A stretch of DNA of 64,000 nt from JACKIC01 sp964543795. GTDB lineage: Bacteria; Planctomycetota; UBA1135; UBA2386. Position numbers and translations under genes: made by a program. How positions within the stretch are numbered: position 1 is the first letter of the stretch; each line of letters starts with the position of its first letter. The DNA lies in the NCBI GenBank assembly GCA_964543795.1, contig CAZIZN010000024.1, positions 1 to 64,000 on the forward strand, given 5' to 3'. The notes beneath the pieces were generated by a model. That model ran no database searches, was not told where the DNA came from, and saw nothing but the letters and a program-made list of their open reading frames with translations. Positions 49,044 through 58,208 of the stretch are shown in pieces.

Positions 49044-49514
49044 GTGAACGCCCTCCACCTGCTCGCCGCCACGCTGCTGCCGCTCGGCGCTGCCGTCGGC
49101 CAATGCGCCTTCTCGACCGCCGTCGTCTCGCCGCTCGGTGCCGGCTGCAACCCCGTCGTGGGCACCACGACCGTGCCCCTGACCGTCAGCGTCTCGATCC
49201 CCACCTGCGGCATCGGCATCGGCACGAGCCTCTTGACCGGTCTCGACAAGCAACCGATTGCGCGCGTACTCGTGCTCGGCCTGCAGGCGGCCGCACAACC
49301 GCTGCCGGCGCTCGGTGCCGGCTGCGTGCTGTTTCCTTCGTCCGACGTCGTGCTGGTCGATCCGTGGTTCGCACCCGTGCATCGACTGCAGCTGCCCGCC
49401 GCGCCGCTGCCGCCGGTGACCGTCTACGCGCAGGGCGCCGTGCTCTACGAACTGCTGCCGGCGAACGGCTTCGAGTGGGCCTTCAGCGCCGGCGCGCGCA
49501 TCGACCTGCAGTAG
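49044..49514 (+). CDS. Small secreted protein of the beta-propeller tail type
   Basis: This 156-residue protein starts at a GTG after CAGGAG. A signal peptide (NALHLLAATLLPLGAAVGQ) precedes a beta-rich domain with GAGCNPVVGTTTVPLTVSVS, similar to the shared C-terminal domain of its neighbours. It lacks any propeller. An 8-bp tandem repeat begins at its stop codon. Confidence 0.7.
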   Translation: MNALHLLAATLLPLGAAVGQCAFSTAVVSPLGAGCNPVVGTTTVPLTVSVSIPTCGIGIGTSLLTGLDKQPIARVLVLGLQAAAQPLPALGAGCVLFPSSDVVLVDPWFAPVHRLQLPAAPLPPVTVYAQGAVLYELLPANGFEWAFSAGARIDLQ

Positions 49515-49556
49515 ACCAGTAGACCAGTAGACCAGTAGACCGGTAGACTGGTAGAC
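49509..49556. repeat. 8-bp tandem repeat overlapping a stop codon
   Basis: Six units of 8 bp: four of CAGTAGAC, then CGGTAGAC and TGGTAGAC. The first unit contains the TAG stop of the preceding gene. Each unit supplies a TAG in some frame, and the unit length changes the frame on each slip. Confidence 0.9.
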
Positions 49557-49707
49557 ATCGCGGATCGGTGGCGCCGTTTCGGCGCCACCGGCTCCTGGCC
49601 GGACATCCGGTCCCCGGCGGCGCCGCGCGCCAGCCGCCTGTGACCCTCGTCCGCCACGTGGGTAGGATGCACGCCGTCGCTCCTTTCCCTCGCGCTCGAG
49701 GTGCCCG

Positions 49708-51147
49708 ATGCCCCTGCTCCCCACACCCGCGGCCGCGTCGTTCGCCGCCCTGCTCGTTGCATCCCTCGCCTCTGCACCCGCGCAGTGCGCGACCAACTTC
49801 GTCACCGGCACGGGCCTGGCGAACGCCCTGTACGTGAGCCACCTGGTCGCCCGCGACGACGGCGTCGTCGCCGTGGTCTGCATGGTCGGCACGGTATCGA
49901 CCTTCGCCTGGGAGGTCCGCAAGTGGGACGGCAGCACCTGGTCGACGCTCGGTGGCCCGACCAACGCGGTGATCACCGCGCTGGTCGAACTGCCCGGCGG
50001 CGACCTCGTCGTCGGCGGCCACTTCACGTCGGTCGGCAACGTCACCGCATTCGGCATCGCGCGCTGGGACGGCACCGCCTGGCACTCGTTCGGCACGGGC
50101 ACGAACGGCTTCGTCGAGGCGCTGACGGTGTTGCCCGGCGGCGATCTCGTCGTCGCCGGCCATTTCACCTCCATCGACGGCACGCCGGTGCACAGCATCG
50201 CCTCGTTCGACGGCACGACGTGGACGGCGCTGGGCAATGCCGCGCGCTACCCGGGAATCCGCGCGGTCGCGGCGCTGCCCGACGGCCGCGTCGCCGCGGC
50301 CGGCAACTTCCTCACCGGCCAGAGCCCGTATGACCAGGTGGCGCTGTGGGACGGCGCGAACTGGTCGCTGCTCACCCTCGTCAACAGCGGCGCCGAGGCG
50401 CTCACGACCCTGGCCGGCGGCGAACTGGCCATACTCAGCAGCTCCGGAAACTTCATGGTCTGGAACGGCAGCACCTTCGCCTACGGACCGAACACCGTGG
50501 GCTGGACCAACGCCTTCGCCTCGCTGCCGAACGGCGACCTCGTCACCTGCGGCCGATACGCGATCGGCTCGTACGCGAACCGCGTGCTGCGCTGGAACGG
50601 CACGGACCTCTCGCACACGAGCTGGACGCCGATCGCCCACGTGGACCACGAGATCCTGGCGCTGGCGATGACGCCGCGCGGCCAGCTCGCGCTCGGCGGC
50701 GCCTTCCAGTCGCCGCAGCCGCGGTTCGCGCTCCTCGCCACGACCTGCCCCGCCGCCGCAGTGGCCTCGGGCAACGGTTGCACCGGCAGCGGTGGCCTCA
50801 ACACGCTGTCGGCCGTCGGCCTGCCGTGGACCGGCACGACGTTCGCCGCGCAAGCCACCGGCCTGTCGCAGCAAGCACTCGCGCTTTCGTTGTTCGGCTT
50901 CGCCGCCACCTCGCTGCCGCAGCCGCTCGGGCTGCCCGGCTGCAGGCTGCTCGCGAGCCCCGACGCCGTGCAGTTGCTGCTGCCGAGCAACGGCAGCGTC
51001 ACCACGCACCTGCCGATCCCGAACTCGGCCGCGTTCGCCGGACTCCTGCTGCACCACCAGGTGCTCGCCGCCGAACTGGACCCGCTGGGCGCGGTCACCG
51101 CGGCGACCGGCACGAACGCGCTGCAGCTCACGCTCGGGACCTTCTGA
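49708..51147 (+). CDS. Secreted beta-propeller protein
   Basis: This 479-residue protein has a signal peptide (AASFAALLVASLASAPAQ). Repeats contain WDGSTWSTLG, LPGGDLVVGGHF and WDGTAWHSF, in a periodic pattern of about 40-50 residues typical of a propeller. The C-terminal region (GNGCTGSGGLNTLSAVGLPW) is the shared secreted tail. Its role is unknown. Confidence 0.82.
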   Translation: MPLLPTPAAASFAALLVASLASAPAQCATNFVTGTGLANALYVSHLVARDDGVVAVVCMVGTVSTFAWEVRKWDGSTWSTLGGPTNAVITALVELPGGDLVVGGHFTSVGNVTAFGIARWDGTAWHSFGTGTNGFVEALTVLPGGDLVVAGHFTSIDGTPVHSIASFDGTTWTALGNAARYPGIRAVAALPDGRVAAAGNFLTGQSPYDQVALWDGANWSLLTLVNSGAEALTTLAGGELAILSSSGNFMVWNGSTFAYGPNTVGWTNAFASLPNGDLVTCGRYAIGSYANRVLRWNGTDLSHTSWTPIAHVDHEILALAMTPRGQLALGGAFQSPQPRFALLATTCPAAAVASGNGCTGSGGLNTLSAVGLPWTGTTFAAQATGLSQQALALSLFGFAATSLPQPLGLPGCRLLASPDAVQLLLPSNGSVTTHLPIPNSAAFAGLLLHHQVLAAELDPLGAVTAATGTNALQLTLGTF

Positions 51148-51186
51148 CGCACGCCCGGTCCGCCGGGAGCCGCCGCGTCGGCCGCC

Positions 51187-51552
51187 TCAACGCGGTGCCG
51201 GCGCCCGTCCTGCCGCCGCCAGCACGTCGGCCACCGACATGCCGTGCAGCCGTTCGCGCTGCCGCCGCTGCAGTTCGTCGAGGTCGCCGCCGCTCGCCAG
51301 CAGATCCTGGTGGCTGCTGCGCGACAGGACCACGAGCGCGGCCTCGGCGAACGCATCCTGGGCCTTGCCGTCCATGCCGTCCTTGATGCGACGCAGGGAG
51401 GCCTCGTAGGCAGCCGCGCTGCGGCCGTCGATGCGCAGCACGCCGTCGGCCGGGGGAGCCGAGAGGCGGCCGCAGCCGCCGAGCGCACCCAGCCACGGCA
51501 GCACGAACCACACGCACCACCGGATCCGGACGGCTGCTGGCGCACCGATCAT
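51187..51552 (-). CDS. Small lipoprotein (DUF6694-like)
   Basis: This 121-residue protein has a lipobox (LGALGGC). The mature part, DGRSAAAYEASLRRIKDGMD and GKAQDAFAEAALVVL, then LHGMSVADVLAAA, fits the DUF6694 family of small lipoproteins of unknown function. The ATG at 51552 was chosen because it gives a normal signal length; the frame is open further upstream. Confidence 0.7.
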   Translation of the reverse strand: MIGAPAAVRIRWCVWFVLPWLGALGGCGRLSAPPADGVLRIDGRSAAAYEASLRRIKDGMDGKAQDAFAEAALVVLSRSSHQDLLASGGDLDELQRRQRERLHGMSVADVLAAAGRAPAPR

Positions 51553-51773
51553 GCCCGAACATCGGCAGTTGGACGCACAGCGCTGCACCGTGCCACGAGC
51601 GCGCGGCAGGGTTCGACCGAAGGGACGCCACCGCGCTCTTGCAGGCGGTCCCGCCGTCGCCATGATCCTGCCCTTTCCTCGCGCAGGTCCTGGCCCGCGC
51701 CGGAACGGCTTCGCCGCCGAGGCGGCCGCCGCAAGCCCCTGCACCCGCCAAACCAATGCACCAAGAGCCCGAG

Positions 51774-52043
51774 ATGTCGAAGAAGGAGAAGAAGGTCAAC
51801 CCCGCCCTCATGAAGCCCGTGCAGCCCGACGCGGTGCTCGCCGCCGTGGTCGGCAAGGAACCGATGCCGCGCAGCGAGATCACCAAGCGGCTCTGGGACT
51901 ACATCAAGAAGAACGGCCTGCAGGACCAGAAGGTGAAGACCAACATCCACGCCGACGCGCTGCTCAAGCCCGTCTTCGGCGGCAAGGAGACGGTCACGAT
52001 GTTCGAGATGACCAAGCTCGTCTCGGTGCACATCGAGAAGTGA
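51774..52043 (+). CDS. SWIB/MDM2-domain protein
   Basis: This 89-residue protein starts MSKKEKKVNPALMKPVQPD and is one SWIB domain: LAAVVGKEPMPRSEITKRLW, then DYIKKNGLQDQ and a C-terminal VFGGKETVTMFEMTKLVS. SWIB proteins of bacteria occur in Chlamydiae, Planctomycetota and relatives, and are thought to act in chromatin or transcription. It could also start at 51756, six residues earlier. Confidence 0.9.
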   Translation: MSKKEKKVNPALMKPVQPDAVLAAVVGKEPMPRSEITKRLWDYIKKNGLQDQKVKTNIHADALLKPVFGGKETVTMFEMTKLVSVHIEK

Positions 52044-52090
52044 CCGGTCGGCCCGTCGCCGCGGCCCACACGCCCCGACCTCGGGCCGGC

Positions 52091-53587
52091 TCAGGCGGGC
52101 AGCGAACCGACCGGCGGTGACCCGGCGGGGTTCGAACCCGCCGGCGCGGCCGCCGGCGCCATCAGCGCTTCGGTCGCCAGGGCTGCACCCAGGAGCCCGT
52201 CGACCGGCGCCGCATCGAGCGGCAGCAGCGCGACCGGCCGCACACCCGCCGTCGGCGCCGCCGGCAGCCTCACGACGAACTGCGCGCCGCCGAGCGGCGA
52301 GTCCTCGCACCAGATGCTGCCCTGCAGGCACGTCGCGATCGCGCGGCACGTCGCCAGCCCGAGCCCGGTGCCCGTCGGCTTGTCGGTCAGGTGGTCGGGC
52401 AGCTGGTGGAACTTCTCGAACACGGCGTCGCGCTCGGTCGCGGGCACGCCGCGGCCCGAATCGGCGACGCGCACCTCCCAGGCGCCGTCGCACGCGACGA
52501 TGTCGACCCGCACCGTTCCTCCCGCCGGGGTGAACTTCAGCGCGTTCTCGACGAGGTGCGTGAGCATGAAGCGCAGCCGGCGTTCGTCGGCGAGCACGGC
52601 GGCGACGCCCGGCTCACGCGCCACCCGCAGATCGACGCCGCAACCGACCGCCGCCGCGGCGAACTCCGCCGCCACGTCGCGCGCGACCTTCGCCGCATCG
52701 ACCTCCTCGCGGCGCAGCACGGCTTCGCCCGATTCGAGCTGCAGGTAATCGAACATCGCATCGACGAGGCGGCTCAGACGCACGCTCTCGTCGTGGATCA
52801 CGCGCACGAACTCGGGCCACTCCATGCTCTCGCCGGGCAGCATCGTGCCCAGGATCTCCGCGAATGCGCACAGGTTCGTCAACGGGGTGCGCAGCTCGTG
52901 GGAGACGCTCGACAGGAACCGGTCCTTGAGCCGCTGCAGTTCGTGCGCCCGCGTGCTGTCCACGAACAGGAACACGAACCCGAAGTGCTGACCGGTTCGC
53001 GACGAGCGGGCCGGCACCGCGGCGAAGTCGTAGCAGCGCGCGCCACAGGCGATGCCGAGGTGGCGCACGGTCGTGCCCGCGCCGTCCGGCGCGGCCTGCA
53101 GCACCTCGATCGCCCGCTGCGCGAGCGCCGCGAGGCCGGGGTGCAGCGCCTCCCACAACAACCGTCCCTCGGGGCCGCGCTCCCGCTCCTGCATCGCGGC
53201 GCGCGCCGTCGGGTTCGCCATGACGACCTCGCCGCCGGCGTCGACGACGACGACACCCTCGCCGAGCGCTTCGAGCACCGAGCGGCTGCGTTCGAGCGCG
53301 AGTTCGAGCGCGAGGATCTGCGCGGCTGCGGTGCGCTGTCCCTCGTGGTTCGCCGCCCGGCTGTGGATCTGCAGGAGGGCCCGGGCTTCGCGTCGCGAGG
53401 CCAGCGCCTCGAGGCACATCGCCAGCGCGACGGCCAGCGCGACGAGGCCCGCCTGGGTCAGGTCCGCGCCGACCGAACCGACGCCGGCGAACAACGCCGC
53501 GGCGACGAGGCCCGCACGAGCGCACGGGTGCCACGCGCGGCGCCTCTGGCCGCCACCGGCCGGCTCGCTTCCGGAGTCCTTGGGCAT
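52091..53587 (-). CDS. PAS-containing sensor histidine kinase
   Basis: This 498-residue protein has two N-terminal membrane segments (about 23-62) and a PAS domain (about 100-205, VLEALGEGVVVVDAGGEVV). The phosphoacceptor is in SSVSHELRTPLTNL (His near residue 229). The ATPase has NALKF (N box), DSGRGVP (G1) and GTGLGL (G2). A Pro/Ala-rich tail follows. No response regulator is next to it, so its partner is elsewhere. Confidence 0.92.
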   Translation of the reverse strand: MPKDSGSEPAGGGQRRRAWHPCARAGLVAAALFAGVGSVGADLTQAGLVALAVALAMCLEALASRREARALLQIHSRAANHEGQRTAAAQILALELALERSRSVLEALGEGVVVVDAGGEVVMANPTARAAMQERERGPEGRLLWEALHPGLAALAQRAIEVLQAAPDGAGTTVRHLGIACGARCYDFAAVPARSSRTGQHFGFVFLFVDSTRAHELQRLKDRFLSSVSHELRTPLTNLCAFAEILGTMLPGESMEWPEFVRVIHDESVRLSRLVDAMFDYLQLESGEAVLRREEVDAAKVARDVAAEFAAAAVGCGVDLRVAREPGVAAVLADERRLRFMLTHLVENALKFTPAGGTVRVDIVACDGAWEVRVADSGRGVPATERDAVFEKFHQLPDHLTDKPTGTGLGLATCRAIATCLQGSIWCEDSPLGGAQFVVRLPAAPTAGVRPVALLPLDAAPVDGLLGAALATEALMAPAAAPAGSNPAGSPPVGSLPA

Positions 53588-53689
53588 CGCTCGTCCTGCC
53601 TATCGAGCCGGGCCGGGCCCCGTCTTGATGTGGGAACGACCTCAGGCACCGCAGCCACGGACGCCGATGAGAGGCGGCCGGAGGAAGCC

Positions 53690-56260
53690 ATGGCGCTGCA
53701 TTCGATCGTCCTGCTCTCGACTCTCTTCTCGCCCCAGGGACCCGTCGCCGCACCGGCGCCGACGCCGCCGCCCGCGGCGAGCCCTGCCGCATGGCTGCCA
53801 GCCGGCACCACGTTCGCGATCGTGTTGACTCCTGCCGCCACCGGTCGGTTCGGCAAGGAACAGCTCGAAGCGCTGCAGCAGCAGGATCCGACCGGCAGCG
53901 TCGCCATGCTGCTCGAGCAGGCCCGCGACGGTCTCGCCGAGCAGGGCCTGGGCGAGGCGGACCTGCTCGACCTCTGGCGCGGCGGCATCGCCGTCGGCGT
54001 GCACGGCGCGACGAAGCACGGGGATCCGGCGGTCACGTTCGCGGCCCGGCTGCCGACGCGAGCGCCGGACCTACGCCGGGCGCTGCAGAAGCGCGGCCGG
54101 CAGACGCGCATCGACTCGCTCGATTGTCTCGAGTTCACCGGCGGACCGTTCACGCTGGTCGGCGACGTGTTCGGCCAGCATCTCCTGCTGACCTCCGACC
54201 CCAACACGCTGCTGCGGAGCGTGGCCGCCACGCGCGGTGCGACCGGCGACACGCTGGCCACCGCCCCGGACTTCGTCGCCGCCGCGACGCAGGCCGCCGC
54301 GCGCGACGACGGGGCACTGCTCTTCGTCCGCCCGGCCCGCTTCGCGCGCGAACTCGCGGATCTGCCGGCGCTGGCCACCGCCGACGTGCCGCGCATCGCC
54401 AGCGCCCTGGACCTCGACCGCATCGAACACGCGATGGTCGCGTGGACCTTCGACGGCGACCGCATGCGCGTCGGAGCCAGCCTGCACGCGCCCGGCGCCC
54501 GCGGCGTGCTCGCAGCACTGCTCGGCGACGCCGCGCGGCTCGACGACCGGCTCGCCAAGGTCGTGCCGGCGGGCGCACTGCGCTTCGCGCTCGCCGCCGT
54601 CGACCTGGGGCAGGTGGTCGCCGAACTGCTGCACGCCGTCGAAGGCATCTCCCCGGGCACGGGCCAGGAGATCCGCACCGCCTGGTCCCGTTGGCAGCAG
54701 GAGACGGGCGTGGATCCGTTCGCGGACCTGCTCGGCGGCTGCACCGGCCAGATCGCGAGCATCGAGACGGCGGACGGCGCCGGATTCGTGCTCGGTGTGC
54801 GCAACACCGAGCGCTGGCTTGCCGCGGCGCGCGCGCTGCTGAGCGCCGCGGGCGACACGCCGGACGCGGAGCGGATCCTCGACGTCGAGGTGCTGCGCGG
54901 CAGCGGCGCGCTCGGCACGCCGCTGGTCGTCGGCACCGTCGGCGACTGGCTCTGCTGCGCTGCGAACGACGAGGTGTTCCGCGCCCTGGCTCTGCAGATC
55001 CGCGGCGGCGAACTCGCGCCGGAAGTGCGCGCGGCTCGGGAGCACGCGCCGGCCGGCACGACCCAGATCGCCGCCCGACAGGACGCGCAGCGTCCTGTCG
55101 TGCTGGTGCGCACGGCCGACGGCGCGCAGCTGCGCGACCTCGACGCCGAACCCGCGGCCACCGCGCCGGTCGCGGCCGGCACGCCGGACGAAGACTACGT
55201 GCGCGCCCTGCACGCCCTGGAGAAGGCGGGTAAGAAGGCCGACCCGGCGCAGCTGGCGACGCTCGTCGCCGCCGACGATGCGACGGTCGCGCGGCGCGCC
55301 GCGTGGCTGCTCGGCAACGTCGACGACGCGGCCTGTCTGCCGCATCTGCACGCAGCCGCGAGTTCGCCCGATGCGGAGGTCCGTCTGCTGGCGATGACCG
55401 GCATCCTGCGCAAGGCGTCCACCGCTTCGATGGAGTGCGCCGTGGCCGGACTCGACGACGCCGACCGCCGCGTGCGCACGGCCGCGGCCCAACTGCTCGG
55501 CAAGCTGCGCCGACCCGGCGCCAAGGAGCCGCTGCTCGCGCTGCTCCAGCGCGGCGGCAAGGCAACGGACCCGACGACGGACACGAGCGACCTGCAGGCG
55601 GCGCTCGTCGCGTTGCACGACCTGGGCGCGACCGATGCGCTGCTGCCCGCCGCGACGACGCTCGCCAAGGGCGGCGCCCAGGGCCTCGGCCAGGCGCTCG
55701 CGTTCTACTGGCAAGGCGTCTCGCCCAAGCTGCCGCGGGATCGGGAGACGCTGCTGCTGCTCGCCGTCCTCGACCACCGGGAGCTGCTGCTGCGCCGCTA
55801 CGCCATCGATCGCCTGACCGAACTCGACGCGAAGCCCGCGGCCGCGGCGCTCGAGAAGCGCCTCGGCGCCGAGGGACCCGAACTGCGCCCGCTGCTCGAG
55901 TCGAGTCTCGCCTACCTGCGCCGCGACCAGGTGCAGCCGCCTTCCGACGAGCTCGACCGCGCGCTCGCCAACGTGCAGACGCTGTGGCACAAGGTCTCCG
56001 GCAGCTGGCAGGCGCTCGACCGCGACCGGCAGCTGCTCTACGGCGGCTCCGTCGCCGGTGGGTTCGTCGTGCTGCTGGCGGGCCTGATGCTGGTGCGGCG
56101 CAGCCGCCGGCGGCGGGAGCAGGCGCAACAGGCCGCGGCGATGGCCGAACTGGTCAACCCGTCCGACGACTACGTCGAGCAGACCTACGCCGACGAGACC
56201 GGCGAGGAATACGGGGCGGAAGAGGAACTCTACGAGGATGCGGGTGCCGGACGCCGCTGA
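53690..56260 (+). CDS. Exported HEAT-repeat-like protein with C-terminal membrane anchor
   Basis: This 856-residue protein starts at the ATG at 53690 after GGAGGAAGCC. A short signal and Pro/Ala linker precede a beta-rich domain (about 35-490) and HEAT-like helical repeats (about 510-745, with AWLLGNVDDAACLPHLHAAA). A transmembrane segment lies near residues 792-810 (YGGSVAGGFVVLLAGLMLV) with an acidic tail. It overlaps the next gene by 23 bp, and the two may form a complex. Confidence 0.8.
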   Translation: MALHSIVLLSTLFSPQGPVAAPAPTPPPAASPAAWLPAGTTFAIVLTPAATGRFGKEQLEALQQQDPTGSVAMLLEQARDGLAEQGLGEADLLDLWRGGIAVGVHGATKHGDPAVTFAARLPTRAPDLRRALQKRGRQTRIDSLDCLEFTGGPFTLVGDVFGQHLLLTSDPNTLLRSVAATRGATGDTLATAPDFVAAATQAAARDDGALLFVRPARFARELADLPALATADVPRIASALDLDRIEHAMVAWTFDGDRMRVGASLHAPGARGVLAALLGDAARLDDRLAKVVPAGALRFALAAVDLGQVVAELLHAVEGISPGTGQEIRTAWSRWQQETGVDPFADLLGGCTGQIASIETADGAGFVLGVRNTERWLAAARALLSAAGDTPDAERILDVEVLRGSGALGTPLVVGTVGDWLCCAANDEVFRALALQIRGGELAPEVRAAREHAPAGTTQIAARQDAQRPVVLVRTADGAQLRDLDAEPAATAPVAAGTPDEDYVRALHALEKAGKKADPAQLATLVAADDATVARRAAWLLGNVDDAACLPHLHAAASSPDAEVRLLAMTGILRKASTASMECAVAGLDDADRRVRTAAAQLLGKLRRPGAKEPLLALLQRGGKATDPTTDTSDLQAALVALHDLGATDALLPAATTLAKGGAQGLGQALAFYWQGVSPKLPRDRETLLLLAVLDHRELLLRRYAIDRLTELDAKPAAAALEKRLGAEGPELRPLLESSLAYLRRDQVQPPSDELDRALANVQTLWHKVSGSWQALDRDRQLLYGGSVAGGFVVLLAGLMLVRRSRRRREQAQQAAAMAELVNPSDDYVEQTYADETGEEYGAEEELYEDAGAGRR

Positions 56261-57413
56261 CCTGCTGCGGCGGCTGGGCGCGGTGGCGTGCGCCGTCCTG
56301 CCCTCGCTCGCCCAGGAACCGCCGCCGTCGCCGGTGCTGCGCGCGCTGTGCGCGGGGCTGCCGAGCGCCGCCGACGCACCGGCGCTGCACTGGCTCGTCG
56401 GCACGATGCTGCCGCGCCTGCCGGAGTGGCCCCGCGACCTGGCAGCCGGCCAGACGTTCGCGCTCGAGGTGAGCGCCACGGGCACGAAGATCACGCCGGC
56501 GTCCGCCACCGTGCCGGCCGACTGCTTCGCCGCCGGCTCGCTGCACCTCGGCGACCACGTGGCGCTGTTCGCATGCCGGGCCGACGGCACCGAGGACTGG
56601 TTCCTGCCGCCGACCGCGCCGTGGCCGGCGCCGTGGACGAAGCTACTCGACCGCCTCGGCGCCGACGAGTTCGACCTGCCGCGCACCGTCGACGTGACGG
56701 TGCTCGTCGCCCACCTGCTCGGCCCCCTGCCCGAGGACGATCCGCGCGCCGCCCTGCTGCGGCTGCTGCCCGCGCAGTGCGGCGAGGCCACCTGGACGGC
56801 GTGGCGGAGCCCTACGCACCTCCGCGTTCGCGGCCGCAGCAACGCCGGCCTCGCCCTGCCCGCGCTGCTGCTGCACCTGGCACTCGCGACCGGCGCCGAC
56901 CGGATCGACCGGCTGCCGCTGCGCGCCTTCTCGGCGCGCGACGGCGACCGGGCCGAAGCGACCCGCCAGCTCGTGCGCGACGACTCCGTCGGTTCGATCG
57001 AAGTGCTGCGTTCGCTGTTGCACGCCGACGACGAACTGCGCCTCGTCGCCATCGACGCCCTGGTGCGCCGCGGCGACACCGCCGAGCTGCCGCGCATCGT
57101 CGCGGCCGCCGCGCCCGACCACCCGCTCGCCTCGCTCGCAGCAGCCGACGCCGTGCGTTCGCTGTTCGCCAACGCCGCGCCCCTCGACCGCCAGCGCACG
57201 CGCGCGGCGATCGTGCGCAGCGCCGAGCGCGACCTGCGCGCGATCGACGTCGAGGCGCTGCTGCCGGGCCGCAGGCGCACCGCAGCACCCGCCGACGACG
57301 GTTCGCAGCGCGGCCGGTTGCTGGCGCTGCTGTTGCTCACGGGCATCGCCGTCTACGGCCTCTGGTCGCGCGAGCGTTCGCGCCTCGCGAGCCGACGCGC
57401 AGCCCGGGCCTGA
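56238..57413 (+). CDS. Exported HEAT-like protein with C-terminal membrane segment
   Basis: This 391-residue protein overlaps the preceding gene by 23 bp. It has a signal-like start (RRLGAVACAVLPSLAQ). A beta-rich part contains FALEVSATGTKITPAS, a helical region has RLVAIDALVRRGDTAELPRI, and a final membrane helix is LLALLLLTGIAVYGLW. The same layout as its neighbour suggests a common complex. Confidence 0.72.
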   Translation: MRVPDAADLLRRLGAVACAVLPSLAQEPPPSPVLRALCAGLPSAADAPALHWLVGTMLPRLPEWPRDLAAGQTFALEVSATGTKITPASATVPADCFAAGSLHLGDHVALFACRADGTEDWFLPPTAPWPAPWTKLLDRLGADEFDLPRTVDVTVLVAHLLGPLPEDDPRAALLRLLPAQCGEATWTAWRSPTHLRVRGRSNAGLALPALLLHLALATGADRIDRLPLRAFSARDGDRAEATRQLVRDDSVGSIEVLRSLLHADDELRLVAIDALVRRGDTAELPRIVAAAAPDHPLASLAAADAVRSLFANAAPLDRQRTRAAIVRSAERDLRAIDVEALLPGRRRTAAPADDGSQRGRLLALLLLTGIAVYGLWSRERSRLASRRAARA

Positions 57414-57414
57414 A

Positions 57415-57429
57415 GGCTCGCCGCGAGCC
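57415..57429. terminator. Hairpin between convergent genes
   Basis: Arms GGCTCG (57415-57420) and CGAGCC (57424-57429) enclose CCG, between the convergent HEAT-like and nitroreductase genes. It could terminate both. There is no T-run on either side. Confidence 0.4.
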
Positions 57430-57434
57430 GCGCG

Positions 57435-58094
57435 TCAGACGACGACCATCACGTCCTCGAGCGGCCGGCGCTCGATCGCCCGGCGAGGCACGACGCAGTC
57501 GCCGCTCGCGTAGCCGACCGGGATCAGCAGGAACGGCCGTTCGTGCTTGGGCCTGCCGAGCACCTCGTTGAGGAACGCCATGGGGCTCGGCGTGTGGGTC
57601 AGCGTCGCGAGCCCGGCGAACTGCGCGGCCGCCAGGAACAACCCGCAGGCGATGCCGACGGACTCCTTGAGGTAGTAGACCTGGCTGCCGTCGTCGAGGT
57701 GCGTGCACTGGAACACGACCACGAGCCACGGTGCCGTGGTCAGGAACTCCTTGTGCTCGTCGGTGCCCAGCGGGGCGAGATCGGCGAGCCATTCGGCGTT
57801 GGCACGGCGCGCGTAGAACTCGCGTTCCTCGGCCTCGGCCCCGGCACGGATGCGCGCCTTGACCGCGGCATCCTGCACGCAGACGAAGCGCCAGGGTTGC
57901 TTGTTCGCGCCGCTGGGCGCCGAGTGCGCCGCGCGCACCAGCCACTCGATCGTCGTGCGCGACACCGGTCGATCGCTGAACATGCGCACGCTGCGGCGCC
58001 GCCGCACGACGTCGTGGAAGGCCGCGGCGGCCACCTCGGGCGGCTGCGTGGGCACGTAGCGGTCCGGGAAGGGCACGAACTCGGCGTCGGGCAT
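57435..58094 (-). CDS. Nitroreductase-family flavoprotein
   Basis: This 219-residue protein has the FMN-binding pattern of the family: RRRSVRMFSDRPVSRTTIEW near residue 35, SAPSGANKQPWRFV near 60 and a C-terminal LTHTPSPMAFLNEVLGRP and VPRRAIERR. Such enzymes reduce nitro groups or quinones with NAD(P)H. The ATG at 58094 begins MPDAEFVPFPDRYVP. It stands alone between oppositely oriented genes. Confidence 0.9.
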   Translation of the reverse strand: MPDAEFVPFPDRYVPTQPPEVAAAAFHDVVRRRRSVRMFSDRPVSRTTIEWLVRAAHSAPSGANKQPWRFVCVQDAAVKARIRAGAEAEEREFYARRANAEWLADLAPLGTDEHKEFLTTAPWLVVVFQCTHLDDGSQVYYLKESVGIACGLFLAAAQFAGLATLTHTPSPMAFLNEVLGRPKHERPFLLIPVGYASGDCVVPRRAIERRPLEDVMVVV

Positions 58095-58208
58095 GCCCCG
58101 GATTCGACGCCGCGACGCCCGGAAGACAAGTCGCGCCCGCGCGCGCGGGCCGCCGGCGCTGGCGCCGGCACTGGCGCCGGTGCTCCGCGCGCGCATGATT
58201 CGCCCCGC

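Noticed and set aside
48431..49522. Open frames in the gene-free stretch after the Kelch-like gene
   Set aside because: Composition is Arg-rich and no start signal or domain is seen; only the short tail-domain fragment is recognisable.
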